Below are positions 54,930 through 62,554 of a DNA stretch of 64,000 nt, in pieces. A program made the position numbers and the translations under genes. A model generated the notes under the pieces. It did no database searches and was not told where the DNA came from. It saw only the letters and a list, made by a program, of their open reading frames with translations. The stretch covers positions 124,001 to 188,000 of the forward strand of contig CAZYJL010000004.1 in assembly GCA_964647825.1 (NCBI GenBank). The letters run 5' to 3'. The first letter of the stretch is position 1. Each line of letters begins with the position of its first letter. The stretch is from VFKI01 sp964647825. GTDB lineage: Bacteria > Pseudomonadota > Gammaproteobacteria > DSM-16500.

Positions 54930-55340
54930 ATGCCATTTTATTTTTATGTTGCTCTATGTATCTTCTTTTATATTTACTTGAGTATTGCTGTCATTATTGC
55001 GAGACGACGTTGCGGCGCGATCATTGGTGACATAGGCAACATGCAATTACTACGCTCCATTCGCGCGCACGGCAATTTTTCCGAGTATGCACCCCTTTTT
55101 TTAATTGCGCTTGGTAGCGCTGAACATGCGGGACTTTCCCATCATGCAATACATTTTTTTGGTTTATTTTTTTTTAGCGGCCGCATTCTACATGCCTACA
55201 GCTTACTTTATGCAGAACATTGGCAAACTAATGAAAAACCTTTTTTAAAATTCCGCCAAATTGGCATGGCTGCTACTTTTCTCTGTTTAGTTTTATTAGC
55301 TGGTTATTTGCTTATTCACTATTTTAACCTAATAAGCTAA
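54930..55340 (+). CDS. MAPEG-family membrane protein
   Basis: A 136-residue protein with four membrane helices. The family signature RAHGNFSEYAPL lies in the first loop, after RRRCGAIIGD and LLRSIR, and is typical of bacterial MAPEG proteins (relatives of microsomal glutathione S-transferase). The ATG at 54930 follows a purine-rich AAGGAAAAAG. Probably cotranscribed with the SDR gene upstream. Activity is unproven; glutathione-dependent detoxification is the usual guess for the family. Confidence 0.85.
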   Translation: MPFYFYVALCIFFYIYLSIAVIIARRRCGAIIGDIGNMQLLRSIRAHGNFSEYAPLFLIALGSAEHAGLSHHAIHFFGLFFFSGRILHAYSLLYAEHWQTNEKPFLKFRQIGMAATFLCLVLLAGYLLIHYFNLIS

Positions 55341-55350
55341 CAATAAAATG

Positions 55351-55423
55351 CGCTCCCTACGGGACTCGAACCCGTGTTACCGCCGTGAGAGGGCGACGTC
55401 CTAGGCCACTAGACGAAGGGAGC
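55351..55423 (-). tRNA. tRNA-Glu (anticodon CTC), no encoded CCA
   Basis: A 73-nt gene on the minus strand. The acceptor GCTCCCT pairs with AGGGAGC and the discriminator is G. The D-arm (TCGTCTAGTGGCC) and anticodon stem GTCGCC..GGCGG are typical of tRNA-Glu. The anticodon loop is CTCTCAC, so the anticodon is CTC (codon GAG), where E. coli has TTC. The bases after the discriminator are CAT, not CCA, unlike the other two tRNAs here. Confidence 0.92.
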
Positions 55424-55495
55424 GAAAGCATGTAAAAAGCGCTTCAGTGAACAGCACCTTCCACCAAAAAGAAGGTGTGCTATTATACGCAAAAC

Positions 55496-56893
55496 ATGGC
55501 GAGGATCATCAACATTATCAAGCTGTTAAAACGGTTTTTTCGGAAGAAACCTTCTACTTCTTCGGGCAATGCAGTTCAGTCTAAAGCGACACGTATTCCT
55601 GCAAAGAAGCACGCTCTTCAAAGACACGCTATCAACCCCAATGCCATCAAAGTGCTGGAGAAATTACATCAAGCGGGTTACACAGCGTGCCTCGTTGGTG
55701 GCTGCGTACGCGATCTCTTACTCAATCGGCACCCAAAAGATTTTGACATTGCAACGAATGCTCGACCCGAAGAAGTCAGGCGCCTTTTCCGCAATTGCCG
55801 TCTCATCGGCCGACGCTTTCGTCTTGCACATATTCTATTTGGCGCAGAAATCATTGAAGTTGCCACTTTTCGCACACACCATGAAAATGCCACGGAAGAA
55901 CATGCTCGATCGCGCAACGGGATGATTATTCGCGATAATGTCTACGGCTCCATTGAAGATGACATATGGCGCCGTGATTTCAGCATTAACGCACTGTATT
56001 ACAACATTGCTGACGAATCGATTATTGATTTTGCAGGTGGTATTCAGGACATTCGTGCCAAGCGACTGCATATCATCGGTGATCCAGAAAAACGCTTCAC
56101 CGAAGACCCTGTGCGCTTATTACGCGCTGTTCGCTTTATGGGGAAGCTCAATTTATCGATCAGCAAAGAAACTGAAATACCATTAAGCCGTTTAAGTCAC
56201 TTGTTGCGCCAAGTCTCCCCTGCACGCTTATACCAAGAAGTCTTAAAATTATTTCAAGAAGGCGCTCTTGCAAAAACGTTTCAACTTCTTGAAAAATATT
56301 GCTTATTTGAAACATTATTCTATGAAACGGCAACCCATCTCCATGAACCTGAAACGCGCAAACTCCTTGATTTAACCCTCACAGACACCGATCAGCGTAT
56401 TGCGACGGGCAAAACAGTTTCTCCAGCGTTTTTGTTTGCTGTCCTGTTATGGCGCCCTATTCATCAACATGCAAAAAACGCTGAAGAAGACACCCCGCCC
56501 TATTTGGCACTTGAAAAAGCCATTAGCCATGTCCTAAGTGCACAAACGAAACAATTAGCCATTCCTCGCAAACTAACCTCCTCTGTGCGTGAAATTATTG
56601 TGCTGCAATACCATCTCAACCAACGGCGCGGCAGTCGGCCATGGCGCTCCTTAGAGCATCCCCGTTTTCGTGCAGCCTGCGATCTGCTTGTCCTGCGCGC
56701 TGCGGCCGGTGAACCCATCAGCGATCTGGCCAATTGGTGGACAAATTTTGCTTCTGGTGATAAAATTCTGCGCGAAACGCTCATACGAGAAGCCGCTAGT
56801 GCGACAAAACGCACAACGAGCCCCAAGGGTAAGAAGCGGCGCCCGCGCCACTATGCGCGTCCACGCAAGCCGAGGAACCCGAACAATGAATAA
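55496..56893 (+). CDS. pcnB: Poly(A) polymerase PcnB
   Basis: Adds 3' poly(A) tails that mark RNA for decay. It has 465 residues from the ATG at 55496; an in-frame GTG at 55475 precedes a TATTAT -10-like box and is unlikely. Class II nucleotidyltransferase motifs: LVGGCVRDLLL, KDFDIATNA with the catalytic Asp pair, GRRFRLAHI, RRDFSINALYY and EDPVRLLRAVRF. The C-terminus is very basic (KGKKRRPRHYARPRK), as in PcnB and unlike CCA-adding enzymes. The start may be nearly leaderless. The divergent tRNA-Glu shares the promoter region. The stop overlaps the next gene by 8 nt. Confidence 0.92.
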   Translation: MARIINIIKLLKRFFRKKPSTSSGNAVQSKATRIPAKKHALQRHAINPNAIKVLEKLHQAGYTACLVGGCVRDLLLNRHPKDFDIATNARPEEVRRLFRNCRLIGRRFRLAHILFGAEIIEVATFRTHHENATEEHARSRNGMIIRDNVYGSIEDDIWRRDFSINALYYNIADESIIDFAGGIQDIRAKRLHIIGDPEKRFTEDPVRLLRAVRFMGKLNLSISKETEIPLSRLSHLLRQVSPARLYQEVLKLFQEGALAKTFQLLEKYCLFETLFYETATHLHEPETRKLLDLTLTDTDQRIATGKTVSPAFLFAVLLWRPIHQHAKNAEEDTPPYLALEKAISHVLSAQTKQLAIPRKLTSSVREIIVLQYHLNQRRGSRPWRSLEHPRFRAACDLLVLRAAAGEPISDLANWWTNFASGDKILRETLIREAASATKRTTSPKGKKRRPRHYARPRKPRNPNNE

Positions 56894-57389
56894 CCGCACG
56901 TATCGACACAAAATCATTTGCTGTTTACTTTTTTTGGTGAGTTCAGTGTGCGCTATTGTCGCGCACGCTATTGAACCACGCCCTGTCACACAGCTAGTGC
57001 TAACCATCATCAACCATTCCGATAAAACACTTCACTATACCGGTATTCATAAGATGAACCCCGGAAACACCTTTACCCTGACAACTAACGACATTCTACC
57101 GGGCGGCACTGCTATGCTCATTGCCAACACAACACCTTGGTTTGATTTAGTGGGTGATTTACGTTTCAGCGATGGTAGCAAAGAAGGTACGCTTTTACGG
57201 ATTGTCGATCCACAACAAATTCGTACAGATAAAACCAGCACATTTATCATGAACAATGCGCGTTTTATTTCATTTATTGCAGAACAAGCATTTAACCCCG
57301 ATAGTAATCCACGCAGTTTGGTATTTACGAATGCCACCATTGAAATCCAAAATCGCTTACGCGATATTCCATCGGTCACGGATGTTTAA
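56886..57389 (+). CDS. Exported protein of unknown function
   Basis: A 167-residue protein from the ATG at 56886, which overlaps the pcnB stop; GAGGA is 9 nt upstream. The signal peptide runs from MNNRTYRHK to about VAHA. The mature part looks all-beta (VTQLVLTIINHSDKTLHY, GGTAMLIANT) and has no membrane helix. The upstream in-frame extension to 56670 lies in pcnB and is rejected. No family is recognised. Translational coupling to pcnB is probably incidental. Confidence 0.65.
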   Translation: MNNRTYRHKIICCLLFLVSSVCAIVAHAIEPRPVTQLVLTIINHSDKTLHYTGIHKMNPGNTFTLTTNDILPGGTAMLIANTTPWFDLVGDLRFSDGSKEGTLLRIVDPQQIRTDKTSTFIMNNARFISFIAEQAFNPDSNPRSLVFTNATIEIQNRLRDIPSVTDV

Positions 57390-57414
57390 CTGAGCTATTT
57401 CAGACATATAACAC

Positions 57415-58689
57415 CTAACCCACATACAAACTTTCCCACAATTTAAAAAAATCGGGGCAAATGCGCGAAACACATTGGGCATCTTCAATCGTCACATCTA
57501 CACGCAAGCCAATCACCGCAAATGCCATCACTAAACGATGATCGTTGCCCGCATGCACCACCCCTGCAATTGGTTGACTCGGATGAATTCGCAACCAATC
57601 GCCGCCTTCTTCTACTGTCACACCGACTGCTTCTAAGCCTGTACGCACTGAACGGATACGATCAGATTCTTGTAAACGCATATGTCCAATATTCGTAATC
57701 GTTGTCGGTGTCGTGGCAAACGGTGCGATCACAGCAAGTGCGAGCACACTGTCTTCACAATCACGCATATCCACACTGACACCGACTAATGCTTGCGGCG
57801 CACGCACGGTTAAACCGGTTGTCTCTTCCCTCACTTCACAACCCATTTTTTGCAAAATTTTCAAAAATTTTGCATCACCTTGTTTTGACTCTGCCACACA
57901 AATTGATTGAATCGTCACTTCACCACCCGTCACTGCAGCGGCTGCAAAGAAAAAAGCGGCTGTCCCCAAATCGGGTTCAATGACACTATCTCGCGCTAAA
58001 TACCGTTGCGGCACAGGAATTGAAAACCGTTCAAAATGCAGACGATGCACCAACACACCGGATTCGGCCATCATTGCACACGTCATGCGCACAAAAGGGC
58101 GAGAAATAAGATCATGTGTATTGATAATCAATTGTGAGCGCGCAAACGGCGCTGCCATCAACAAAGCCGACACAGCTAAACTACTTGTTGAACCATCTAC
58201 TGAAATCGTGCCACCTTGAAAACGGTCTGCGCCACGAATCGACAATGGAAAACGATCTGTCATATGCGGCACCACGACGGCCCCTTGCATACAAAGCGCT
58301 TCCAATAAATTACGCAGTGAACGGCCTTGTAAATGCAAGGAACCATCAAAATGATACACGCCAGTATTCGCTGCACACGCAGCCAGTAAAAAATGTGCCA
58401 TCGGCGCTGCATCGGCACACCAAATCGTGGCTTGACGAATAGGAAAAATACCGCCGCAACCACCCACAATACAGGTTTTTTTCGTCATATCCGGGTGAAT
58501 TGCAAGACCCAACGAATGCAACGCGGTAATTAACGCTAACGTATCATCACTGATTAAAATACCCGAAAGTTGCGAAACGCCCTCGGCAAGCGCGGCGATC
58601 AATAACGCGCGATTTGTCATACTCTCAGAACCCGGAATCTCCACACGCCCACGACAAGGTTGATGCGCCCGGTGAACACGATATTGCAT
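57415..58689 (-). CDS. aroA: EPSP synthase-family protein with altered active site
   Basis: A 424-residue protein that aligns along its whole length with 3-phosphoshikimate 1-carboxyvinyltransferase and looks closest to the actinobacterial type (EPDLGTAAFF, HMRLQESDR, NDHRLVMAFAVIGLRV). Several residues that bind substrates in E. coli AroA are changed: K22 is Glu22 (PGSESMTNRALL), N94 is Asp93, R100 is His99, Q171 is Leu171, K340 is Gln340 and K411 is Arg409. R27, R124, D313, R344 and R386 are retained. The NAGTAMR loop has become DAAPMAH. Shikimate-pathway function is therefore doubtful; the gene may be decaying or may have a new substrate. No stop or frameshift is present. No other aro gene is near. 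Confidence 0.85.
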   Translation of the reverse strand: MQYRVHRAHQPCRGRVEIPGSESMTNRALLIAALAEGVSQLSGILISDDTLALITALHSLGLAIHPDMTKKTCIVGGCGGIFPIRQATIWCADAAPMAHFLLAACAANTGVYHFDGSLHLQGRSLRNLLEALCMQGAVVVPHMTDRFPLSIRGADRFQGGTISVDGSTSSLAVSALLMAAPFARSQLIINTHDLISRPFVRMTCAMMAESGVLVHRLHFERFSIPVPQRYLARDSVIEPDLGTAAFFFAAAAVTGGEVTIQSICVAESKQGDAKFLKILQKMGCEVREETTGLTVRAPQALVGVSVDMRDCEDSVLALAVIAPFATTPTTITNIGHMRLQESDRIRSVRTGLEAVGVTVEEGGDWLRIHPSQPIAGVVHAGNDHRLVMAFAVIGLRVDVTIEDAQCVSRICPDFFKLWESLYVG

Positions 58690-58739
58690 GAAAAATGCCT
58701 TGTTATTTTTTTTTCAACCGGATAATTATATATCAATTT

Positions 58740-58759
58740 GTAACGACTCAGGTAGTCAC
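58740..58759. repeat. Possible relic end of the GTAAC-family element
   Basis: GTAACGACTCAGGTAGTCAC has the GTAAC start, the CTCAG at the same offset as copy B, and 13 bases (ACTCAGGTAGTCA) in common with the left arm of copy C. No partner arm is found. It lies in the aroA / TPR-methyltransferase divergent region. Confidence 0.4.
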
Positions 58760-58791
58760 TTTAATTTTATAAAATACAATGGAGTTTTCTT

Positions 58792-60174
58792 TTGCCGCAA
58801 TTCTCTGACAAAAATACATCTTCTGCTGAACTGCAGAAAAGAGAAAAACAATTGCGTGCTATTTTAGCTGAAGCACCACAGCATCTCTCTGCTAGAAATA
58901 ATTTAGCTGCAATACTGATACAAAAAAATGACTATCTTGCAGCCATTAAATTGTTACAACAATTAGTGGCTGATCAACCTGATTATATTGATGCGTGGTA
59001 CAACCTTGGATTGGCTTTTAAAAAAATCGATCAATTTGCCAATGCAACATCCGCTTTTACAACACTCATCGCTCTTGCGCCGGATCATCTTGCTGCCCGT
59101 TTTCATCTGGGTTGTGTCACCATGGCACAAAAAAAATTCCAAGAAGCTATTTCTATTTTTTTAAATATATTAGAAAAACAACCAAATCATGCAGAAACAC
59201 ACGCCAATCTTGCTGGTTGTTATTTACAACTAAACGATCTCGCTGCTGCAAAAAAACATTATTTATTTGCTAATACATTAACACCCAATGACCCTTGGAT
59301 TTTATTTAATTTAGGCGTCACCACTGCACAACTTGGCGATATTGATCAAGCCATTCAATATTATCAACACGTCACACAATTGGATCCGCAACATTTTGCT
59401 GCACACAATAATTTGGGTGTAGCATTTCTAACAAAACAACAACCGACACTTGCACTCGAACATTTTCAAAAAGCTCTCGAACTGCAACCAAGCAATCACG
59501 CAATTGATTATATTGTCACCATGTTAATGCAAAAAAGAAAATACCTAAAAGCACCCACAGAGTATATTGCAACATTATTTGATGCGTATGCTGATCACTA
59601 TGAACCCCATTTATTGCATGCCCTCGACTATCAAATTCCCACCATTTTTTTAAAAGCACTTGCACATGTGACTGCATTACAACCACACAAAATACAGTGG
59701 GATAGTTTAGATTTAGGTTGTGGCACTGGCTTATGTGGCGCACTGCTCAAACCCTATGTGCGCACACTCACTGGCGTTGATCTGTCAGAAAAAATGCTTG
59801 CGCAAGCGGCACAAAAAAATTGCTACGACTTACTCGAAAAATCTGATTTACTTTCTTTTCTGATCAATAAAAAAGAAAATTATGACTTAATCCTTGCCGG
59901 CGATGTCTTTGTTTATTTAGGTGATCTAGACAGTATTTTTAAAGCCATTTGGCAAGCATTACGTCATCAAGGTTTACTAATTTTTAATACAGAAATCACA
60001 ACCACTACGACTGATTTTCGTATGCAACAATCAGGACGTTTTAGTCATGCAAAAAAGTATCTCGATTCACTCGCCAAAAAATACCATTTTCAAATTGCCT
60101 ATCACGCAACGATCACCAGCCGGCAACAGCAAAACAAGCCGGTGCCGGGGTATTTGTATGTTTTAAAAAAATAG
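58792..60174 (+). CDS. TPR-repeat protein with C-terminal SAM-dependent methyltransferase
   Basis: A 460-residue protein. The start is a TTG at 58792 with GGAG 6 nt upstream; no ATG or GTG gives a full domain. Six to seven tetratricopeptide repeats cover ~40-265 (NNLAAILIQKNDYLAAI, YNLGLAFKKIDQF, HNNLGVAFLTKQQ). The methyltransferase begins after FDAYADHYEPHLLHAL, with motif I LDLGCGTGLCG (~303) and LTGVDLSEKMLAQA. This domain pair is known in alphaproteobacteria and Legionellales. The substrate is unknown; the TPRs presumably bind a protein partner. Confidence 0.85.
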   Translation: MPQFSDKNTSSAELQKREKQLRAILAEAPQHLSARNNLAAILIQKNDYLAAIKLLQQLVADQPDYIDAWYNLGLAFKKIDQFANATSAFTTLIALAPDHLAARFHLGCVTMAQKKFQEAISIFLNILEKQPNHAETHANLAGCYLQLNDLAAAKKHYLFANTLTPNDPWILFNLGVTTAQLGDIDQAIQYYQHVTQLDPQHFAAHNNLGVAFLTKQQPTLALEHFQKALELQPSNHAIDYIVTMLMQKRKYLKAPTEYIATLFDAYADHYEPHLLHALDYQIPTIFLKALAHVTALQPHKIQWDSLDLGCGTGLCGALLKPYVRTLTGVDLSEKMLAQAAQKNCYDLLEKSDLLSFLINKKENYDLILAGDVFVYLGDLDSIFKAIWQALRHQGLLIFNTEITTTTTDFRMQQSGRFSHAKKYLDSLAKKYHFQIAYHATITSRQQQNKPVPGYLYVLKK

Positions 60175-60199
60175 ACAAAACATAGCGCATCCTAGACTA

Positions 60200-60228
60200 G
60201 ATACCGCGCATAAAGCGCGGTATGACAG
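60200..60228. repeat. TGTCAT-family solo hairpin
   Basis: ATACCGCGC (60201-60209) pairs perfectly with GCGCGGTAT (60215-60223) around ATAAA and is followed by GACA. This is the left terminal hairpin of the TGTCAT element in inverse orientation, without the rest. It may act as terminator between the two convergent genes. Confidence 0.75.
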
Positions 60229-60316
60229 GATCTGGCGTAGTAATTATCTGAGATTCGCGTTTTTAATTTTTTTCACGTTCGACTAAAAAAAAAACCCTGT
60301 CCAGCATCAGTTATTT

Positions 60317-61261
60317 CTATATCTTCGCCTCCACGCGCACGTCATGATTATTTAGTACCGAGCCCAAGCTCATACCAAATTGACCGACTAAATTTTTCAA
60401 GACAGATGGCGTTTCACTGTAATCACGATACGCGGCGACATGAAATTCTCGCGTCAGTGCATCAGACAAATTCCCCAAATTATCGACTAATCCTAATTTT
60501 AAGGCAGTCGGCCCCGCCCAAAAATCACCGGAAAATAATGCATCGGGTGAGCCATGCAATTTGCCTGCACGTCCTTGCAATACCACCTCACGGAAATTTT
60601 CATAAATTTCATTGATGACAGAATGAATTTTTTTCACATCTTCGGCATTCTGCGGAAGAAAGGGATCAAGACGATCTTTATTTGCGCCCGATGTATATAC
60701 GCGTCGCTCTATGCCGACCTTTTTAATGAGCTCTGGGAAGCCAAAATCTTTCATAATAACGCCAATTGAGCCGGTGAGCGAACTCGGATTGACATAAATC
60801 CGATCCGCAGCCACTGCAACATAATAAGCACCGGATGCCATGGTATCTTCACCAACAACAACCACTTTTTTATGATACTTCTTCTTTAGATCAATAATTG
60901 CATCATGCATGATGGCAGCTTGCACCGGCGTACCGCCACCGGAATTAATCACTAACACCACCCCTTTTGCTTTTTTATCGGTAAACGCTTGATCTAATAA
61001 TGGCAACACGGTTTGTGCAGAAAATCCCTCTCCTGGACCAATCATGCCGTTTAAACGAATCAGTGCGACATACCCTTTACTCGCATCGCCCGTCAATAGA
61101 CCCGCAGATTGTGTTGCAATACTTATGATCAATAACACAATCAATAACACCATGACAAAAAAACGAAAAATTTTCCAACGACGCTCTGATTTTTTTTCTC
61201 GGATTAATTCACGAAGTAAAATTTCATTCACAGAAGGCTGATGTGTTGAATCTTGAGGCAT
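60317..61261 (-). CDS. sppA: Signal peptide peptidase SppA (S49 family, short form)
   Basis: Degrades cleaved signal peptides in the inner membrane. It has 314 residues, the short Bacillus/archaeal-like form rather than the 618-residue E. coli type. One membrane anchor lies at ~30-55. Nucleophile Ser is in MASGAYYVA and the general-base Lys in GANKDRLDPF. VINSGGGTP and LTGSIGVI are the other S49 landmarks. Divergent from the sulfurtransferase gene. Confidence 0.9.
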   Translation of the reverse strand: MPQDSTHQPSVNEILLRELIREKKSERRWKIFRFFVMVLLIVLLIISIATQSAGLLTGDASKGYVALIRLNGMIGPGEGFSAQTVLPLLDQAFTDKKAKGVVLVINSGGGTPVQAAIMHDAIIDLKKKYHKKVVVVGEDTMASGAYYVAVAADRIYVNPSSLTGSIGVIMKDFGFPELIKKVGIERRVYTSGANKDRLDPFLPQNAEDVKKIHSVINEIYENFREVVLQGRAGKLHGSPDALFSGDFWAGPTALKLGLVDNLGNLSDALTREFHVAAYRDYSETPSVLKNLVGQFGMSLGSVLNNHDVRVEAKI

Positions 61262-61378
61262 TGTTTTCGTTATCCTGCAATAGTCATAAAGAAAACTATC
61301 ATACCGGGAGAGAGAAGATTATACTATCGTTCGCTCAACCTCCCTTCTTTCCAAAAACACAATAAATGGATACGTCTC

Positions 61379-62251
61379 ATGCCGCTAATACAGCCTGCTG
61401 ATTGCATTGCATGGTGCAAGCAATCTGATGCGCCACTTGTTTTTGCCGCTAATGGATCCTTACCCAACACGGACCCGCGCGCCATTTTTGCAGCAAAACA
61501 CCTCCCTTCCGCGCAATATTTTGATGTCACTACTTTCTATGATCCACGATCGCCTTTACCGAACACTTTATTACCTAACTTAAAAACCGCAGAAGACTAT
61601 CTCAGCGCCTTGGGATTAGCGAATGACCAACCGGTGATTCTTTACGATAGCAGCCCCGTCCCCTCTGCTTTTCGTGCGTATTGGATTCTGCGTGTCTTTG
61701 GTCATCCCGCGGAAAAATTATTTATCCTTGACGGCGGTTTGCGAGCTTACGAAAAAATCGGCGGCAAAACAGTTTGTACACCAACTGTCGTGATTCCCAC
61801 CACCTACGAAGCAATCTTTAAACCCAAACTATTACGCACGTTGAATCAAATGAAACAAGCCATTAAAGATCCAAAAACGCAAATCATTGATACACGTCAT
61901 GCTGTCCGTTTTACTGGTGGACCAGAATCACGTCCAGGTTTACGCGCAGGACATATCCCTGGCAGTTTTTGCTTTCCCTTTACTTGTTTTTTTGCAGAAG
62001 ATGGTACGTTCTTACCCATTGATAAAATCAGCAAACAATTAAGAGAAATTGGGGTTGATCTTGCGTCACCTATTATCAGCACCTGCGGTTCCGGTGTCAC
62101 AGCCTGTGTCTTAAACTTTTTCCTTGATCAACTGCATCATCCTACCCATGCGTTATACGATGGCTCTTGGTCAGAATGGGGGGCTATGTCGTGTTTTCCC
62201 GGAGAAGAAAGCTTATCGGAGCGCCCTGTGACGAATTGTATTCTTGTTTAA
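61379..62251 (+). CDS. sseA: 3-mercaptopyruvate/thiosulfate sulfurtransferase, two rhodanese domains
   Basis: It has 290 residues from the ATG at 61379. The frame is open to 61253 but the upstream part overlaps the sppA start. The inactive N-terminal rhodanese domain (VILYDSSPVPSAFRAYW) is followed by the active one with IDTRHAVRFTG, GHIPGS and the catalytic loop CGSGVTAC. The CGSGVTA form is typical of 3-mercaptopyruvate sulfurtransferases rather than thiosulfate rhodaneses (CRKGVT). A terminator follows the stop. Confidence 0.88.
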   Translation: MPLIQPADCIAWCKQSDAPLVFAANGSLPNTDPRAIFAAKHLPSAQYFDVTTFYDPRSPLPNTLLPNLKTAEDYLSALGLANDQPVILYDSSPVPSAFRAYWILRVFGHPAEKLFILDGGLRAYEKIGGKTVCTPTVVIPTTYEAIFKPKLLRTLNQMKQAIKDPKTQIIDTRHAVRFTGGPESRPGLRAGHIPGSFCFPFTCFFAEDGTFLPIDKISKQLREIGVDLASPIISTCGSGVTACVLNFFLDQLHHPTHALYDGSWSEWGAMSCFPGEESLSERPVTNCILV

Positions 62252-62265
62252 TAGCAACTGAAAAT

Positions 62266-62306
62266 ACTGCCCTGCACATCTGAATAGGGCAGTCGTTTCC
62301 TATTTT
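62266..62306 (+). terminator. Rho-independent terminator after sseA
   Basis: ACTGCCCT (62266-62273) pairs with AGGGCAGT (62286-62293), then CGTTTCCTATTTT. It lies 15 nt after the sseA stop. The T-run is imperfect. Confidence 0.65.
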
Positions 62307-62364
62307 ACACTTAAATATATGATTTTATTATAAAAATTGATTCGCCCAGACAAATTCATAGTAA

Positions 62365-62461
62365 AATCAATAAGATAAAAAAATTTTTTTAAAATAAAAT
62401 CAATAAGTTAACCTAAAAACAGGCCATGAGACTAGGGATGTCTCACGAAATTAGCTTTTTT
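62365..62461. repeat. AATCAATAAG repeat, copy 2
   Basis: About 97 bp related to 12899-13000, with AATCAATAAGATA, AATAAAATCAATAAGTTAACC, TAAAAACAGGCCATGAGAC and AAATTAGCTTTTTT. The right half, from CTAAAAACAGG onward, is the best conserved. The interval 62252-62554 holds the terminator, this repeat and the KaiC-like leader; I see no gene in it. Confidence 0.6.
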
Positions 62462-62554
62462 CTGACTCTGCACAACGCCATCTTATAAATAATGCTAAGC
62501 TATTGAAGTAAGTACACATAACGCGAGACACCAAGTGGCACACAGGAGGCAGCT

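Noticed and set aside
56670..56885. Longer N-terminus of the exported protein
   Set aside because: It would be out-of-frame pcnB sequence with no membrane or signal logic; the ATG at 56886 begins a clear signal peptide.
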